This document shows positions 23,735 through 33,724 of a DNA stretch of 64,000 nt, in pieces (the stretch's first letter is position 1; the number at the start of each line of letters is the position of its first letter). Below the pieces are notes generated by a model. The model was given only the letters and a program-made list of their open reading frames with translations. It made no database searches and had not been told where the DNA came from. The DNA comes from Symbiodinium sp. CCMP2592 (lineage: Eukaryota > Sar > Dinophyceae > Suessiales > Symbiodiniaceae). A program made the position numbers and the translations under genes. The stretch spans positions 966,501-1,030,500 of the forward strand of contig CAJNDT010006002.1 in assembly GCA_905221615.1 (NCBI GenBank), in the 5' to 3' direction.

Positions 23735-26700
23735 ATGTCCATGCGGATCCGAGTGACCTTGCTCAGCGGCCGGGGCGTAACGGTGGAGTTGGTGGCGAGC
23801 AGCCAGGCAGGAGTTTCACGGGTTTAGGGTTTAGGGTTCGGGGTATAATAAGGACTCGCGGGGGAATTTCATTCAACAAATGGGGTCAGGCTTGTTATCA
23901 ACGTTCCCGTAGAACTAAGGAGAAATAAGGGGCCCCGAATACTACGGTGCCGACATGTCCATGTAAAAAATCCAACAGAGCCCTTACAAAAAACAGATAA
24001 CTGTTGGTTTTTAGACCTTAACCCTCAACCCTAATTCCTAAATCATCCCTACACAAAGAACAGCCGTTTGTTTTTGTATGCCATAAACCCTAAACTCTAA
24101 ACCCACCAGAGACTCCAATATCCCTTAATTAAGGAATGTACCTATGATCATACGCGAATCCTTCATATGGTTTAAGGAATATTCCTTAATTACGGGATGT
24201 TGGAGGCTCTGGGAACCTTCAACCCCATAGATCCCTTGAAGGAACCTATAGATCCTTTAAAGGGACCCTAGTTATCCCTTAATGGATTTGGGAGTCTCCC
24301 CTAAACCCCAAACCCCAAACCCTAAATTCCCACCCAGGCCTGCTGAGGCCGTGCCCACCCCTTTTCTTAGGGTGCCTGGACCCAGAAGGACATCCGGCAG
24401 TGATTGACACCAACTCTGGATGGACAATGGGTGGAGCCATTGGAGAGTGGTCGAATTCAGCCCCTAGGGCTGACTAGGGGCTGAACCAAGCCATTAGGCC
24501 CCTTGCGTGGCGCCCAAAATGGCAGAGAGAATTCTCTCGAATGTCGGGTTGTGTTTTCCATTTGGCTCCCTTCAGAAAAGGCCCCAGAGGCCTCTCAGCT
24601 GGCAGATTCCAGGGACCCGAAGGCCCCTGGCGGGTCCCTGTTTTTGTCGGTTTGTGGGACCCCGGCCCTTCCTGGCCCCCCCTGGCCCCCCTGGCCCTTC
24701 CTGGCCCCCCCTGCCCCATCTCGGGTGGGAAAAGGTTAGGAACCAATGTGTAATTGTTTGGTGGTGGAATCGCATTTGAACGCTAGACGTAGATATGCCG
24801 CCCCCCCACACCCCTGGGAGTGTTGGGGGCGCCATCCTACATAGAAAAAACTGCCGCTGCGCGGCGAGACGCCCTAAACCCTAAAACGCCAGCCAGGTCG
24901 GAGAGCTAAAGCAAAGAGCCCAGGAGCTGCTGGAGGTGGCGGGGGGGGGGGGGGGGTTCGTTCCCAGAGTCTCCAAAACCCCTTAATTAAGGAATATACC
25001 TTAAAGCATATAAGGGGTCCTATTATAATTTAAGGTATATTCCTTAATTAAGGGGTTTTGGAGGCTTTGGGTTGGGGCAGTGTGGGTTGAATTAGGGTTT
25101 CGGGCTTTAGGGTGTTTAGGGTTCAGGGTTTCTGGGTTTGTGGTTGGGGGGGGGGGGGTTATGGTAATACAGCAAAACAAATTGGTTGTCAGGGTTCCTA
25201 CCGTGTGCTGTAGCTACACGATGGCATTCGTCATCAGGGTTCCTTTGTATAGTTAGCATAGTCTTATCGAAAAATACTTCAATTTCCTGCTCTAGTTGTT
25301 ATTGCCTGTATCTTCGCTTGCAAGTTATAGTTTCGTATTTTCGAACGCGTAAGGCTCTTCGAAACGAGCCCATCAGCACCGACCTATGGTTCCGTATAAG
25401 GGTGGATACCGCTCTACGTGGGCTAGGGTCTTGTAGGCTCTGTTTGCAAGGGTCTTGAAAGCAACCCTTTACAGGGCTTTTTTGTAAGGTGCAAGCTCTA
25501 AGCCCTAAAGTCTAAACCGTTGGAGTGTCGTAGTGAACCATTTTGTTTGACACGGTTTTATAGTGGAAGTATGGGTCCGTTTTGGAGGGTCTAGGGTTTT
25601 AGGGCTCAGGGCTTAGAGGGTCCGTATGAGCCATCTGTTTGAGCCCCTCACCTGCAAAATTCGCATGCCACACGCGCAAGATTCTTGAGGCAGACCGCTT
25701 TGCCGCATTTCATATGGAGCATGACATAATATTATATTGCATAATTAGATGCACTATAATATGGTATTATAGAGTTAAAATGTAGTATGATATAGTTTAG
25801 TAGAGTCTGCTGCCATATAATGCGCGATAATACAATCTAGCACAACCATAAAATACATACTGTATCATCTCATACAGCAAAACAAAACATAGTATACATG
25901 CGACATCAGGTAGTATGATGAACATACTGTATTATAACACGCCTCAACCCAGGCCGAAAGCCCCACAGCCAGGCCTTAGCTTCACATATTCTAAGAAGCT
26001 TCGCAAGGTCTGCATTTTCGAACTCGTTGACACTCATGAACCGCATCGCCGCCTCCTTCCGCAGCTGACACTGCTGGAGGCTTTGGACTGAGGGCTTGGG
26101 TTGTTCAACCCTTGAAACCCCTGAGACATGAATTTGCAAAGGCTTCTGGGGGGGTTTAGAGTTATGCTCGCTTGGGGTTCAAGCAGTTCCGGTTTTTCAG
26201 GATCCGGGTTCGTTAAGATCCTATGTTATGAGAGACTCCGCAGCCCGTGAAGGAAGGAATCTACTTGATAGTGTCGGGGGATCGATTCTTCTGATTTAAG
26301 GCATGTTCCCCAATTCAAGCCCTAAACCTCAAAAGCCCAACAACCCTCAACCCTTTAACCCTAAACCCTAGAAGCTCCAAAATAAAAACCCTAGAAGCTC
26401 AAGGATTTGGAGATTTTGTGCTGGGAGTTAACTCAAGCCGAACCTGGGAAGCGTTTGGCGAATTGGCTGAGAGAAGGGGCTTAGGCGTTCGAAGGCAGGG
26501 GTTTCGGGTTTAGGGTTTGGTGTTTAGGATTCAGGTTGGGATGTAGGGTTTAGGGTTTGGGTCCGTTCTTTAGGCGAGGGCTTCGGGTATAGAGTTCAGG
26601 GTTTGAGGTGCAAAATGGTATCCCGAGGCCAGTTTGAACCTTGAGCGCCAAGTTCTACATGCTTGACCTTAACCCGAATCTCCCGAGCACTGAGCCATTC

Positions 26701-29700
26701 TAACTCCGGAGCCTTCATTTCATCTCTGAGGCTGAAACAAGAGATTTGGGTTTCATGTTTAGGCTTAGGGTACGTAGTCGCAAGTCTTGCAGCACATGAT
26801 GGGCTGTACTACTCGTGCCTATAGCGGAATCACAACCATCCGAAGAACAAGAAGCACCCCCGAACCTTGAACCATGGGCCCTAGACAGTAGCCCTCAAAA
26901 CCCACCCTAAACCCCTTACTCTCATCCCCATCCCTTATCCTTAGAATCTTCACCCTGTAGAGTAGGCAAGCTTTAGCCCTGTGGGCCCCAGGGCCACAAG
27001 GCTTAAGGGTTTAGGGTTTAGGGTTCGATACAGGGCAATGACAACTAAGAAGGCAAAGCTAAGGATCCCTTCCCCTAAACCTCAAACCACAAAGGCCTGA
27101 GCTCTTAAACTCTCAACCCAAAAATCCCAAACCACAAGCCCTAGACCCAAAGCCCTGAAGCCTAAACGCTATCAAAGCACTGAATCCTAAACCCTAGATG
27201 GGTGGTTCTCTAGATTAGGGTCCCTTTCTGGGTCCTGTTGATAAAGAGTGCCGTACTCTATTTGGGACTTAAGAATGGACCCTCAATCTGAAGAACCACC
27301 AATATAGGAGCCTCAATCATTACCCATTGATTCCTTCGGGTTCCTTTTTGTAGTTTTACTATGATGTACCCTAATAACCGGCCGGTTCCAGTCATTAAGG
27401 CCCCTAACTCCTAAACCCTAAACCCCATTCCCTTAAACCCTAAACCCTAAACCCCTAAACCCCAAAACCCCCTAAACCCCTAAACCCCAAAACCCCCTAA
27501 ACCCCCAAACCCCAAAAACCCGAAAACCCCAAACCCTGAAACCCCTAAACCCCAAAACCCCAAAAACCAGAAAACCCCAAAAACCCGAAAACCCCAAAAA
27601 CCCTGAATACCCTGCGAGGCCGGGCTGGACCTCAACCCGGAAGTCTGCGCTCTCGTGCGAAGCGCCGAGATCGCCTCGAACCTCGCCGCCTTTAGCCCGA
27701 CAGTTTGGGGTTTTGGGGGCTTCTCAAGGGGTCTATAAGGGTTACTATAAAGGATCTATAAGAGACTCGAATAATGTAGGAACTTGATTAAGAAACCTTG
27801 GGCCTTTATTAGGGTTCCTTATATGAATCCTACTACTTTGGGGTTGTAGGCCCAGGATTTCTTAATCAGGTTCCTACTTTATAGGGTTTGGGGTATGGGA
27901 ATTTAGGGTTTAGGGTTGTTTAGGGACTTGGGGTTAGGGGCTTGGGGTTTAGACCGTCAAGGGTTTGGGATTTGGGGTTTGGGGGGTTACGGGTTTGGGA
28001 TTTTGGGTTTAGGGTTTGGGGTCTCGGTTCGGCTTATTAGTGTTTGGGATCTTTCCCTTGTAAAGCCTAAAGGCCCTAAACCCATGTAGTCGCCAAGTGT
28101 CTCGCTTCGTGACAGTCCGCACGCCCAACTGCATAAATCGTGCAGAGAAATGGACTTCGCATTTTAGAAAACCTTGAGCTGGCCCTAAAACCTGAGTACC
28201 CTAAACACCCCTTAAAGGAGCCCTGAAAGGTTCCACAACATTACCAATACTATCTTAGGGGTTCCTTGCTATAAATATAGTATACTGCCTCCCAAAAACC
28301 CTATTCTAATTATGAAGGCCCTTATAATACGCCCCAGACTGTACCCTAAACCCTAAAACCCTACACCCTAAAACCTTAAAACCCAGAAAAACCTAAAACC
28401 CTAAAAACCCTAAAAACCTGAAACACTGAAAACCCTAAACGCCCTAAGCCCTAAACCATAAACACACCCAAGATAGGAACCGGCGCTCGATAGCCTTCGC
28501 GCTGCGCCGTGGAGACGGCGACTTGGGAGGAAGAACTTCTGGTCATCGTCATGGTTTAGAGTTTACCTGGACTCTAAGGAACCTGCCTTTTTAGGGTTCC
28601 GTAATATGATTTCTTTTTATAAATCCTTAAAAAGGTAGGTTACTTGGGGTGAAGGTAGGGTTTAGGGGAAAGGTTGAGGGTTTGGGGTTAATGAGTAGGG
28701 TGTAGGTTTAGGATTGAGGATTCAAGGTTTTAGGACTCAGCTAGGTGTTGTGTAGGGCTACTGGTTTCGTTAAGGGGTTTCTACGAGGTCTCTATACGGT
28801 CCTGTAAGGATTTTCTAGAAGGCATGTTTCACTAGAAGCTTTTATGGACTTTCCATAAAATGTTTCTGTAAAGTTAAAGAAGTCTAGGCTTCTATGACAC
28901 TTCCCTAAAGTATTTCTCTAGGGGCTGCGCTTCTGGCACTCTTGGGGTTTCTTGCCAAGGACCCCTAGGTATATACCCTTAATATAGCTATTATATACCC
29001 ATTATATAGCCCATTATAGTGTAGGGGTCCCCATTAAGGCTTCATTAAGGGTCCCTCTTTTGGATGAGCTTGAGGCTCTGTGGTCACCTGGGGAGATTCG
29101 CGATTCGGAGGGCAGACCACTCTGATCCAGGACGCTAGGTTTCCCAGTAGTACCCTTTCTTTTGTTTTGCTTTGGGGTTCCAGAACCAAAAAGTAGGGAA
29201 GAAGGGTGTCCTTATCACTAGGGTGCTACAGTAGTAATAATTAGTAGGGAAAAAGGCTGCCCTTATTATTAGGGTGCTACTGGGGAACCTAGGACAGGTT
29301 GAGGGATGTGCAACAGATTTGCCCCTCTTCGGGGGCGTTTGCAGCCCTACGGGCAGATGGCTCCGTCGTGACCTGGGGCCACGCAGAATGCGGCGGGATC
29401 AGTGCCGGTGTGCACGAGCAGCTGCATGAGGTTCAGCAGATCGAAGCCAACGGCCGCGCCTTTGCGGCAATCCGTACAAATGGCACAGTCGTGACGTGGG
29501 GCTCTGCGGAAGAGGGCGGTGATTCCAGGAAGGTCCAGGAGAAGCTTCGTGGAGTGATCAGGATACGGAGTACCTCGAGTGCTTTCGCGGCAATTCGAGG
29601 AGATGGGACGGTAGTTACTTGGGGAAATCCATGCTTTGGTGGAGATAGCTCTGCCGTTCAGCACCAGCTGGCAGATGTCGTAGATATCAGTGCCACTGCC

Positions 29701-30335
29701 GGTGCTTTTGCAGCGGTCTCTGCTCATCAGAGGCTGGTCATGTGACCCGAAACGCTCACTAAACTCTCAACACTAAACCGCATACAATAATTTCTTAAAC
29801 CCCTGCACCAGGTTGATTATGTGGGGAAGCCCAGACTACGGCTGCGACGCATCTGCAGCAGACAAGTTGAACCATGTCAGGGAAGTTGTGGCTTCTGCTG
29901 GGGCATTTGCCGTGGTGCGGACGGATGGCACAGTGGCTACCATAGGACGTTCGGACTGTGGGGGTATGGCTGTGGATATTGGCGACATCGAGCGGATCTT
30001 TGCATCTGGAAGTGCTTTTGCAGCCATCCAAAGCGATGGTCATGTGGCGACCTGGGGAGATTCAGAGTACGGAGGAGCTGTAAACCCTACGCTACACCCA
30101 CAACTTACACCTTACCTAAGCCCTAAACCCTGCACCCTATGGAGGAGACAGCTCCGCGGTACAAGATCAGTTGACCGGCATCCAGCAGATCGCATGCACG
30201 GCGGGTGCATTCGCAGCCTTGCGCGGGGATGGCCGTGTGCTGACCTGGGGTCAGGCTGACTGTGGCGGCCAGAGACATGTCTGTCATGGCAGTCTTTCAT
30301 TTCCAGGTTTGTTATTGATTAGCATCGGGCCATAA
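23735..30335 (+). CDS. Split gene: ubiquitin-like domain plus RCC1-like repeats
   Basis: Proposed exons: 23735-23806, 24897-24938, (probably one unfound exon), about 27619-27677, 28477-28517, 29075-29130, 29293-29732, 29812-30074 and 30145-30335 (TAA). The first two join as MRIRVTLLSGRGVTVELVASSQ followed by VGELKQRAQELLEV, the first strands and helix of a ubiquitin-like fold; AGLDLNPEVCALVRSAEI fits the end of that fold. Eight RCC1-like units follow, each with an AFAAI..DG.VVTWG core and a GG...VQ.QL..V.QI tail. RCC1-type blades normally make beta-propellers that bind proteins or chromatin; the partner here is unknown. Such UBL-RCC1 proteins are very common in dinoflagellate annotations, often labelled HERC or UVR8-like. 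The last unit is incomplete and the true 3' end may lie in a further exon. Start is ATG 23735, with a second in-frame ATG at 23741. Confidence 0.75.
24106..24213. repeat. Family B foldback element
   Basis: CCAGAGACTCCAATATCCCT to GATGTTGGAGGCTCTGGG, inside the first intron of the UBL-RCC1 gene. Confidence 0.9.
24963..25071. repeat. Family B foldback element just after a UBL exon
   Basis: CCCAGAGTCTCCAAAACCCC to GGGGTTTTGGAGGCTTTGGG; lies 25 bases past the exon ending at 24938. The change ATATCCC to AAACCCC is matched in both arms, so pairing is preserved. Confidence 0.9.
25970..26100 (-). CDS. Minus-strand coding-like exon
   Basis: Reads SLQQCQLRKEAAMRFMSVNE then FENADLAKLLRICEAKAW on the minus strand. 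It sits inside the presumed large intron of the UBL-RCC1 gene on the other strand. Unrecognised, helical. Confidence 0.4.
27201..27300. repeat. Foldback element K
   Basis: GGTGGTTCTCTAGATTAGGG mirrored by CCTCAATCTGAAGAACCACC. Confidence 0.85.
27301..27408. repeat. Family A foldback element
   Basis: AATATAGGAGCCTCAATCAT to CATTAAGGCCCCTAA; directly abuts the family K foldback ending at 27300. Confidence 0.75.
27409..27610. repeat. Telomere-like CCCTAAA/CCCCAAAA block
   Basis: CCCTAAA drifting into CCCCAAAAACC units directly before the exon near 27619. Confidence 0.9.
27776..27872. repeat. Foldback element G
   Basis: GTAGGAACTTGATTAAGAAA mirrored by TTTCTTAATCAGGTTCCTAC. Confidence 0.85.
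28229..28327. repeat. Family A foldback element
   Basis: Centre ATTACCAATACTATCTTAGG and right end ATTATGAAGGCCCTTATAAT match the family. Confidence 0.75.
28571..28652. repeat. Family F foldback element, inverted
   Basis: CTAAGGAACCTGCCTTTTTA to AAAAAGGTAGGTTACTTGG; reverse complement of the copy at 15384. Confidence 0.85.
28963..29062. repeat. Family J element next to an exon acceptor
   Basis: Contains ATACCCTTAATATAGCTATT and ATATACCCATTATATAGCCC; the RCC1 exon begins 13 bases beyond it. Confidence 0.8.
29131..29292 (+). mobile_element. Foldback element forming a whole RCC1-gene intron (family L)
   Basis: Arms CTAGGTTTCCCAGTAG and CTACTGGGGAACCTAG are inverted repeats. The flanks share AG|GAC, and removal of element plus one copy restores IQD-RLRDVQQI in frame. 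The intron reads GA...AG. Confidence 0.75.
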
Positions 30336-30555
30336 ATCATTGCGACTTTTTGATCCAGTTGGGCCATTATCTTACGAAAAGTTATCCCCTAAACCCAGTT
30401 CCGATCATAAAGACATGCCCCATATATTGCTTGCTCCTGGGTCTCAGAGAGCAGGTAGTCGACTAATAAGACGAACGCTCAAAAAAACCTTTCGATACAT
30501 CCCAGCACCCTGATCCCCTAACCCCTAAACCCCTAAACCCCTAAACCCGAAACCC

Positions 30556-30565
30556 TTGGCTCAAG
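30556..30565 (+). other. Relict spliced-leader 3' end (TTGGCTCAAG)
   Basis: The ten bases equal the last ten of the conserved dinoflagellate spliced leader, which ends TTTTGGCTCAAG. It lies 18 bases upstream of the ATG of the 604-aa ORF and directly downstream of telomere-like repeats. Genomic spliced-leader remnants in front of coding regions are known in dinoflagellates and mark genes that passed through a trans-spliced mRNA. Confidence 0.6.
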
Positions 30566-30583
30566 AGCACTCGTCTGATTTCC

Positions 30584-32398
30584 ATGAGTAGCTCTTCACC
30601 TCTACATCCAGGATTGTTACCGACTAGAAGAAGGCCTGTTGCTAGGCAGCAGAATGTGATGTCAGGAGCTTCTCCACCAGGTGTAAGATTGATGACAAGA
30701 GATGGGAAGCAAAGAATCCTGGACCCTCACTCTTCAGAAGGTTCACGTACCAAAGGCAAGACACCCGCTAAGGAAGCAATGCCAGCAGCAGCAACACCAC
30801 CAACATCGAAAGCACCAGCAACAGCTACCAGATCATCTCCAGCTGAGAAGCAAGCAGCAACTGAAATTGGGGCAGAAAATCAAGAAGCAATGGCAGAAGA
30901 AGGCCCAATTGAAATGTCGGACGAGGATTACCAAAAATCGTTGGCCCAAGCAGCTGCAGGACTGGTAGAAATCGGAGAAAAGCAAAACCTGTCCGATCAA
31001 CAGAGATGCCGAGACTTATTGGAATACTTGGGGTTCAAAACTTACCCTGAATTCATTCAAGCCGCCGGTGAAGACTTCCTAGGCCAGGCTGCCAACTACA
31101 CTCAGGGGAAATACGGCTCATCCAGGTTTTTGACATGGGGCGGGTTTTTGGCATCGGGTGATACGGATAATGAATCTGAGATTCCTGTGGGCACTACACG
31201 ACTTTTCTTGCAGCAACCAAAGCCTAACACAGAGTTATCTGGCTTTGCTGACACAGGAACAGCTCAAGCTCTGGATCCGAACAACCCAAATGCTACCGAG
31301 ACCCGTCCTAGGCAACTTTTTGAAGACAACGATTACCCGCCAGTTGTTGGCGGGGGACCAGGTGAGGTTTCAGGTTGGCAGAAAGTCAAGACTCCTGATG
31401 AAGCTGCGCTACAAGCTGAGATTGAGGCTGACGTGAAAGCTGAAGCAGCAGAGTTCTCAGAGAGTGCTCAAACTTCGGCTAAAACTGGTGACTTTGATTT
31501 CAATCAGTTCCTGACCTCTGCCAAGAAATTCACTGGAAATGATCAACCAACACCAGGGAAGGTTGAAGCAAGAGGCACAGGCAGTTCAGGATCACAGGCT
31601 GCCCCTTCTTTGCAAATGCCAGCTGCTTCTGCGGCGGTAGAGTTTGCAGCATTTGGGAGTCAGCCAAAAGGATCACAAGAATCTGCTGTGCCTAGTATGG
31701 GACCTTTCGGTGGCTTTGAACCCCTCTCAGCTGGGCCACAAAGGACAGGACCGTTTGCTGAAGAAGATCGAGACAGAAGGCTTACCTTCAATGATCTCCC
31801 GCATGGATCAGAGATTACTGGCGTCCAGAATGAGTTGATCGCCAACAGAATGACAACCACATTGCAGTATAAGACTGCAGAAGGTGACTTCTCATTCACC
31901 TGCAATGTTTCTACAGACCGCTTGTGGCGAAGCAAAGAAAAGGACGATCAGGGCCAAGACTCCTATACGTGGGAAACAGAGCAGGAATCCCGTCCAGCTA
32001 CGGCACCCATGTCCTGGCACGAAACGGAAGCCGGTCGTGGATCTGGACAGTTGCTAGAGAAACTAGGCCGTCGCAAGTGCTTAGCCCTTGCACTATACCT
32101 TTCAGAAAGACAAGTCTCTTGGCCTACAAGTTTCGGGAACCGGTTGGAAATCAGGCTGGACGGAGAAAGGATGGTCTTCCAAGATTCATCAGAACTGAAA
32201 GGACTTTACCCCTTGGCAGATGCTGGTACTGCCTTGACAAATGGTACTGAAGACCAGACTGCGTACTACTTGCCAGACAAACCAGCAAATTTCAAAGACA
32301 GCCAAAATGAAGAGTGGTCAGCAAGCCGGATCAGAAACCACAATGCGAGGAATCGAGAAGGTAGGGAATGGTGGCTCAGTAAGTTGCTGGCAACATGA
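30584..32398 (+). CDS. Unrecognised 604-aa protein, intronless retrogene candidate
   Basis: One uninterrupted ORF with ATG 18 bases after a TTGGCTCAAG sequence that matches the 3' end of the dinoflagellate spliced leader. Residues 1-110 are low-complexity (Ala, Pro, Thr, Ser, Gln) and probably disordered. A folded-looking block (about 110-210) contains QRCRDLLEYLGFKTYPEFI and SSRFLTWGGFLASGDT. Another (about 400-604) contains GEITGVQ-like EITGVQNELIANRMTTTLQY and WPTSFGNRLEIRLDGERMVF. I do not recognise the family. Base composition is visibly more AT-rich than the 1275-aa ORF downstream. No intron, no foldback element and no telomere-like heptamer interrupts it, unlike the split genes. It could be a retroposed host gene, or the gag-like ORF of a retroelement whose RT remnant follows at 32522. 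Confidence 0.7.
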   Translation: MSSSSPLHPGLLPTRRRPVARQQNVMSGASPPGVRLMTRDGKQRILDPHSSEGSRTKGKTPAKEAMPAAATPPTSKAPATATRSSPAEKQAATEIGAENQEAMAEEGPIEMSDEDYQKSLAQAAAGLVEIGEKQNLSDQQRCRDLLEYLGFKTYPEFIQAAGEDFLGQAANYTQGKYGSSRFLTWGGFLASGDTDNESEIPVGTTRLFLQQPKPNTELSGFADTGTAQALDPNNPNATETRPRQLFEDNDYPPVVGGGPGEVSGWQKVKTPDEAALQAEIEADVKAEAAEFSESAQTSAKTGDFDFNQFLTSAKKFTGNDQPTPGKVEARGTGSSGSQAAPSLQMPAASAAVEFAAFGSQPKGSQESAVPSMGPFGGFEPLSAGPQRTGPFAEEDRDRRLTFNDLPHGSEITGVQNELIANRMTTTLQYKTAEGDFSFTCNVSTDRLWRSKEKDDQGQDSYTWETEQESRPATAPMSWHETEAGRGSGQLLEKLGRRKCLALALYLSERQVSWPTSFGNRLEIRLDGERMVFQDSSELKGLYPLADAGTALTNGTEDQTAYYLPDKPANFKDSQNEEWSASRIRNHNARNREGREWWLSKLLAT

Positions 32399-32521
32399 AC
32401 CATCAGTGCACTGATGGATCTCCATACTCCTTGCATCGGTTACAGCATGTAACAGTACTGAAGGAACAGAACTTCCTGATCCAAGCTTAAACAAAAGCAT
32501 TAAACAAAAATCAGCAGTCGC

Positions 32522-33412
32522 TTGGTGAAGTCAAAGTTGCTGTTGAAAAAAAAATCCTCTCAGGAAGCAATGATCCAGAAGTACAACCTTCTCCGCCATG
32601 AGCTTGCGAAATGGGGGTTGACAGTCAACCCGGAGAAGACAGCATACTACTGCTCGCCACACTCGACGACCAAAGGGCCCATCCGGTTGGAAGACAAAGT
32701 CATCCACCCGAGCGACGACATGGTTGTCTTTGGCATACCCCTCAGTGTGCCTTTCAGACCGACTGCTATCATGGACACAGCCATGTCTAAGGCAACTAGA
32801 AAGTTCTACGCGAACAAGCATGTTTTCCTAGCAGAAGCGCCCCTCAAGAGCAAACTCAAGATGTTTCGTTCTGTGGTTGGTGGAAGCCTGTTATGGTACA
32901 GCTCTGCTGTCTCCCCGAATGCTCAGGCCATGAGCAGCATCAATGCACTACAATGCGAACTAGTAGCCAAAATGGCAGGATTCCGCAGAAGAACTGAGGA
33001 GACCTGGCTCGATTGGCGACTAAGGTCACTGAGGGCGGCACGCAACATCCTTCACACACACGGCATAGAGAGATGGTCAACCTGTTGGCTCAAACGATTC
33101 TGGGCCTACAAAGGCCACATTGCACGAGCCCTCAGGCGAGATGCACCGCCGGCAAGTTCATATTTGGACTCCTATAGGACCCTAACATGGTGGAGGGAGC
33201 AACAACGACTCACAGACGGCATCTCCCACAAGGGCAGTTTCTACCCATACCACACCAAGGAAGAAGAGTCCCTCAACCACAGCTGCAACTCGACAGACTG
33301 GAGACTAGTGGCTCAAGACCCTACAACATGGAAACAGCACGAGGCTACATGGATCGCCCGAATGGACGTCCAATGGGCCTCAGGTAGACAGCAAGCATTA
33401 CCCTCCCAGTAA
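32522..33412 (+). pseudogene. 5'-truncated non-LTR reverse transcriptase fragment
   Basis: Open frame of 296 codons with no convincing start. The first recognisable block, LRHELAKWGLTVNPEKTAYY, is the region just after the RT catalytic YADD box (motif D, small-block GL.VN..KT), and DDMVVFGIPL corresponds to the following FLG-type motif. The rest (AKMAGFRRRTEETWLDWRLR, ERWSTCWLKRFWAYKGHIAR) is the C-terminal extension typical of LINE-like elements in Symbiodinium annotations. The endonuclease, palm motifs and YADD are missing, so this is a 5'-truncated copy, the usual outcome of target-primed reverse transcription. It follows the 604-aa ORF by 123 bases and is followed by about 190 bases of possible 3' UTR before a telomere-like array. 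It cannot encode an active polymerase. Confidence 0.75.
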
Positions 33413-33597
33413 TTGTACAGCACGCCGTTTCATTTCCGTTCGACCCTCTGGTCGCCGAGGTGAAGCCACGGCTGAGCGACGACCCGAGTCAGGTAATGTT
33501 GAGAGGCCCTTACACCCTATCCCACATGTTGTTCACTCCTTGCTTGCGTCCGCAGTATTTCCGTACCTGAGTTGGAACACGCAGGCCCCTATAAGCC

Positions 33598-33714
33598 CTG
33601 CCCTAAACCCTAAACCCTAAACCCTAAACCCTAAACCCTAAACCCTAAACCCAAAACCCTAAACCCTAAACCCTAAACCCTAAACCCTAAACCCTAAACC
33701 CTAAACCGGGGCCC
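33598..33714 (+). repeat. Near-perfect CCCTAAA array
   Basis: About sixteen heptamers, only one of them altered. It is among the most regular telomere-like arrays in the window and lies between the reverse-transcriptase fragment and the 1275-aa ORF. Confidence 0.95.
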
Positions 33715-33724
33715 TGCCCTTTTC

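Noticed and set aside
24474-24835. Overlapping Pro/Gly-rich frames on both strands
   Set aside because: The underlying CCTGGCCCCCC repeats give Pro or Gly in any frame; no support for one frame.
30336-30555. Spacer between the RCC1 gene and the relict leader
   Set aside because: No gene, tRNA or element recognised; ends in CCCCTAAA repeats.
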